Shown: one piece after another, positions 6,047-6,967 of the stretch
Position numbering within the stretch: position 1 is the first letter of the stretch
Layout: each line of letters starts with the position of its first letter
From: Pyrolobus sp964613695
GTDB lineage: Archaea > Thermoproteota > Thermoprotei_A > Sulfolobales > Pyrodictiaceae
Reading direction: 5' to 3'
DNA length: 6,967 nucleotides
NCBI GenBank assembly: GCA_964613695.1
Contig: CAZTIR010000071.1
Coordinates: 1-6,967, forward strand
The notes under the pieces: model-generated
The model's input: only the letters and a program-made list of their open reading frames with translations
Databases searched by the model: none
What the model was told of the DNA's origin: nothing
Made by a program: the position numbers and the translations under genes

Positions 6047-6055
6047 TGAAGCAGT

Positions 6056-6967
6056 ATGGCTCGTGTGACGCCTGTGGAGCCAACGGGCGTGCCAGTATTG
6101 ATACTCAAGGAGGGTACGACCAGAACCTATGGTCGTGACGCTCTAAGGACCAACATAATGGCTGTGCGCGCTATCGCCGAGACTTTGAGGACAACCTATG
6201 GCCCCAAGGGTATGGACAAGATGCTTGTTGACAGCCTTGGCGAGATAACAATAACCAATGACGGCGCAACCATTCTAGACAAGATGGATGTGCAGCACCC
6301 GGCTGCGAAGATGGTTGTGCAGATAGCGAAGGGTCAGGATGAGGAGGTTGGCGACGGCACTAAGACCGCTGTGATATTCGCTGGCGAGCTTCTACGCAAC
6401 GCAGAGGAGCTGCTCGATAAGAACATCCACCCAACCATAATCGTGAGCGGTTATAAGAAGGCTATGGAGGCTGCTGTGAAGCGCCTCTACGAGATAGCCG
6501 AGCCTATCGACATAAATGATGATGAGACGCTAAAGAAGATAGCGAAAACTAGCCTCACCAGCAAGGCCGTCCATGGCGCTCGCGATCATCTCGCTGAGAT
6601 CGTTGTGAAGGCTGTTAAACAGATAGCCGAGAAGCGTGGAGACAAGTGGTACGTGGACCTAGACGCGATACAGATCATAAAGAAGCATGGCGGCAGCTTG
6701 ATGGACACTCAGCTAATCAACGGCGTGGTGATCGATAAGGAGGTCGTCCACCCGGCAATGCCGAAGAGGATTGAGAATGCTTTCATCGTGCTCCTCGACG
6801 CCCCCCTAGAGGTCGAGAAGCCGGAGATAGACGCTGAGATCAGGATTACCGACCCAGAGCTGTTGAGGAAGTTCCTCGAGGAAGAGGAGGAGATAACCAA
6901 GAAGATGGTCGACAAGATCTACGAGGTTGCTAAGCAGAGGATTGAGAGGGAGGGTTACAAGCTGGGC
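6056..6967 (+). CDS. ths: Thermosome (group II chaperonin) subunit, 3' end outside window
   Basis: This is a subunit of the double-ring archaeal chaperonin that folds proteins in an ATP-driven cage and is the major heat-shock protein of hyperthermophiles. The 304 visible residues are somewhat over half of the usual 540-560. Family motifs appear in order: the flexible N-terminus (ARVTPVEPTGVPVLILKEG), TYGPKGMDKM (47-56), the nucleotide-contacting TNDGATIL (67-74), and GDGTKT (99-104), a common crenarchaeal variant of GDGTT. The intermediate segment KTSLTSK (164-170) follows, then the apical domain entry with the helical-protrusion region (EIDAEIRITDPELLRKFLEE, 257-276). The ATG at 6056 is preceded by GGGGTGA with a 6-nt gap, and ARVTPVEP is a natural start. 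No cysteines are seen. Whether it is the alpha, beta or gamma paralogue cannot be settled from this part. Confidence 0.96.
   Translation, partial: MARVTPVEPTGVPVLILKEGTTRTYGRDALRTNIMAVRAIAETLRTTYGPKGMDKMLVDSLGEITITNDGATILDKMDVQHPAAKMVVQIAKGQDEEVGDGTKTAVIFAGELLRNAEELLDKNIHPTIIVSGYKKAMEAAVKRLYEIAEPIDINDDETLKKIAKTSLTSKAVHGARDHLAEIVVKAVKQIAEKRGDKWYVDLDAIQIIKKHGGSLMDTQLINGVVIDKEVVHPAMPKRIENAFIVLLDAPLEVEKPEIDAEIRITDPELLRKFLEEEEEITKKMVDKIYEVAKQRIEREGYKLG

Noticed and set aside
5938..6138. Open frame of 66 codons on the + strand starting with TTG right after the orphan gene
   Set aside because: It contains the thermosome promoter and leader and then runs out of frame through the thermosome start, with no recognisable protein character.
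6514..6530. ATGATGA-like C box of a C/D guide RNA within the thermosome gene
   Set aside because: The match is explained by Asn-Asp-Asp-Glu codons (NDDE), and no properly spaced D box with terminal stem was seen.
6709..6915. Open frame of 68 codons on the - strand
   Set aside because: It lies antisense to the well-supported thermosome apical-domain coding sequence.

Overview
The window looks like ordinary chromosomal sequence from a hyperthermophilic crenarchaeote, most likely in or near the Desulfurococcales (Pyrodictium/Hyperthermus-like). The evidence is an archaeal CDC48-type AAA ATPase, a FEN-1 nuclease with a PCNA-binding tail, a group II chaperonin (thermosome), DUF371, a Trm5-family tRNA methyltransferase, A/T-rich TATA-like boxes, frequent GTG and TTG starts, very tight gene packing and proteins rich in charged residues. 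The genus is an inference; no rRNA is present to confirm it.

Left block (1-2985, + strand). This is a compact run of five co-oriented genes: the 3' end of a CDC48 ATPase, a small unrecognised protein with winged-helix-like character, flap endonuclease FEN-1, protein-L-isoaspartate methyltransferase (pcm), and a very cysteine-rich DUF371-family protein whose start overlaps pcm. Gaps are 11, 5, 19 and -28 nt, so one transcription unit is likely. Its themes are protein unfolding and repair and DNA maintenance.

Middle block (2885-4500). A short Trm5/Met10-type SAM-dependent methyltransferase lies on the - strand. It overlaps the DUF371 gene tail-to-tail by 101 nt. Its start faces an NAD kinase gene on the + strand across only 41 nt, so the two genes must share a very compressed divergent promoter region.

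Right block (4501-6967, + strand). A strong TATA box drives a tRNA-Arg(CCT) gene with an encoded CCA end. Then come two overlapping genes I cannot name: a 269-residue protein with a zinc ribbon and a basic Arg/Ser-rich N-terminus, and a protein of about 130 residues. The window ends inside a thermosome subunit gene (304 residues visible). That gene has its own TATA-like box and a small GC hairpin overlapping its ribosome binding site.

No mobile elements, CRISPR arrays or long repeats were seen, and no stretch over 300 bases lacks a gene. The least explained items are the cysteine-enriched DUF371 protein, the Trm5-like enzyme with an altered active-site motif and no N-terminal D1 domain, the zinc-ribbon/orphan gene pair, and the 5'-UTR hairpin of the thermosome gene.
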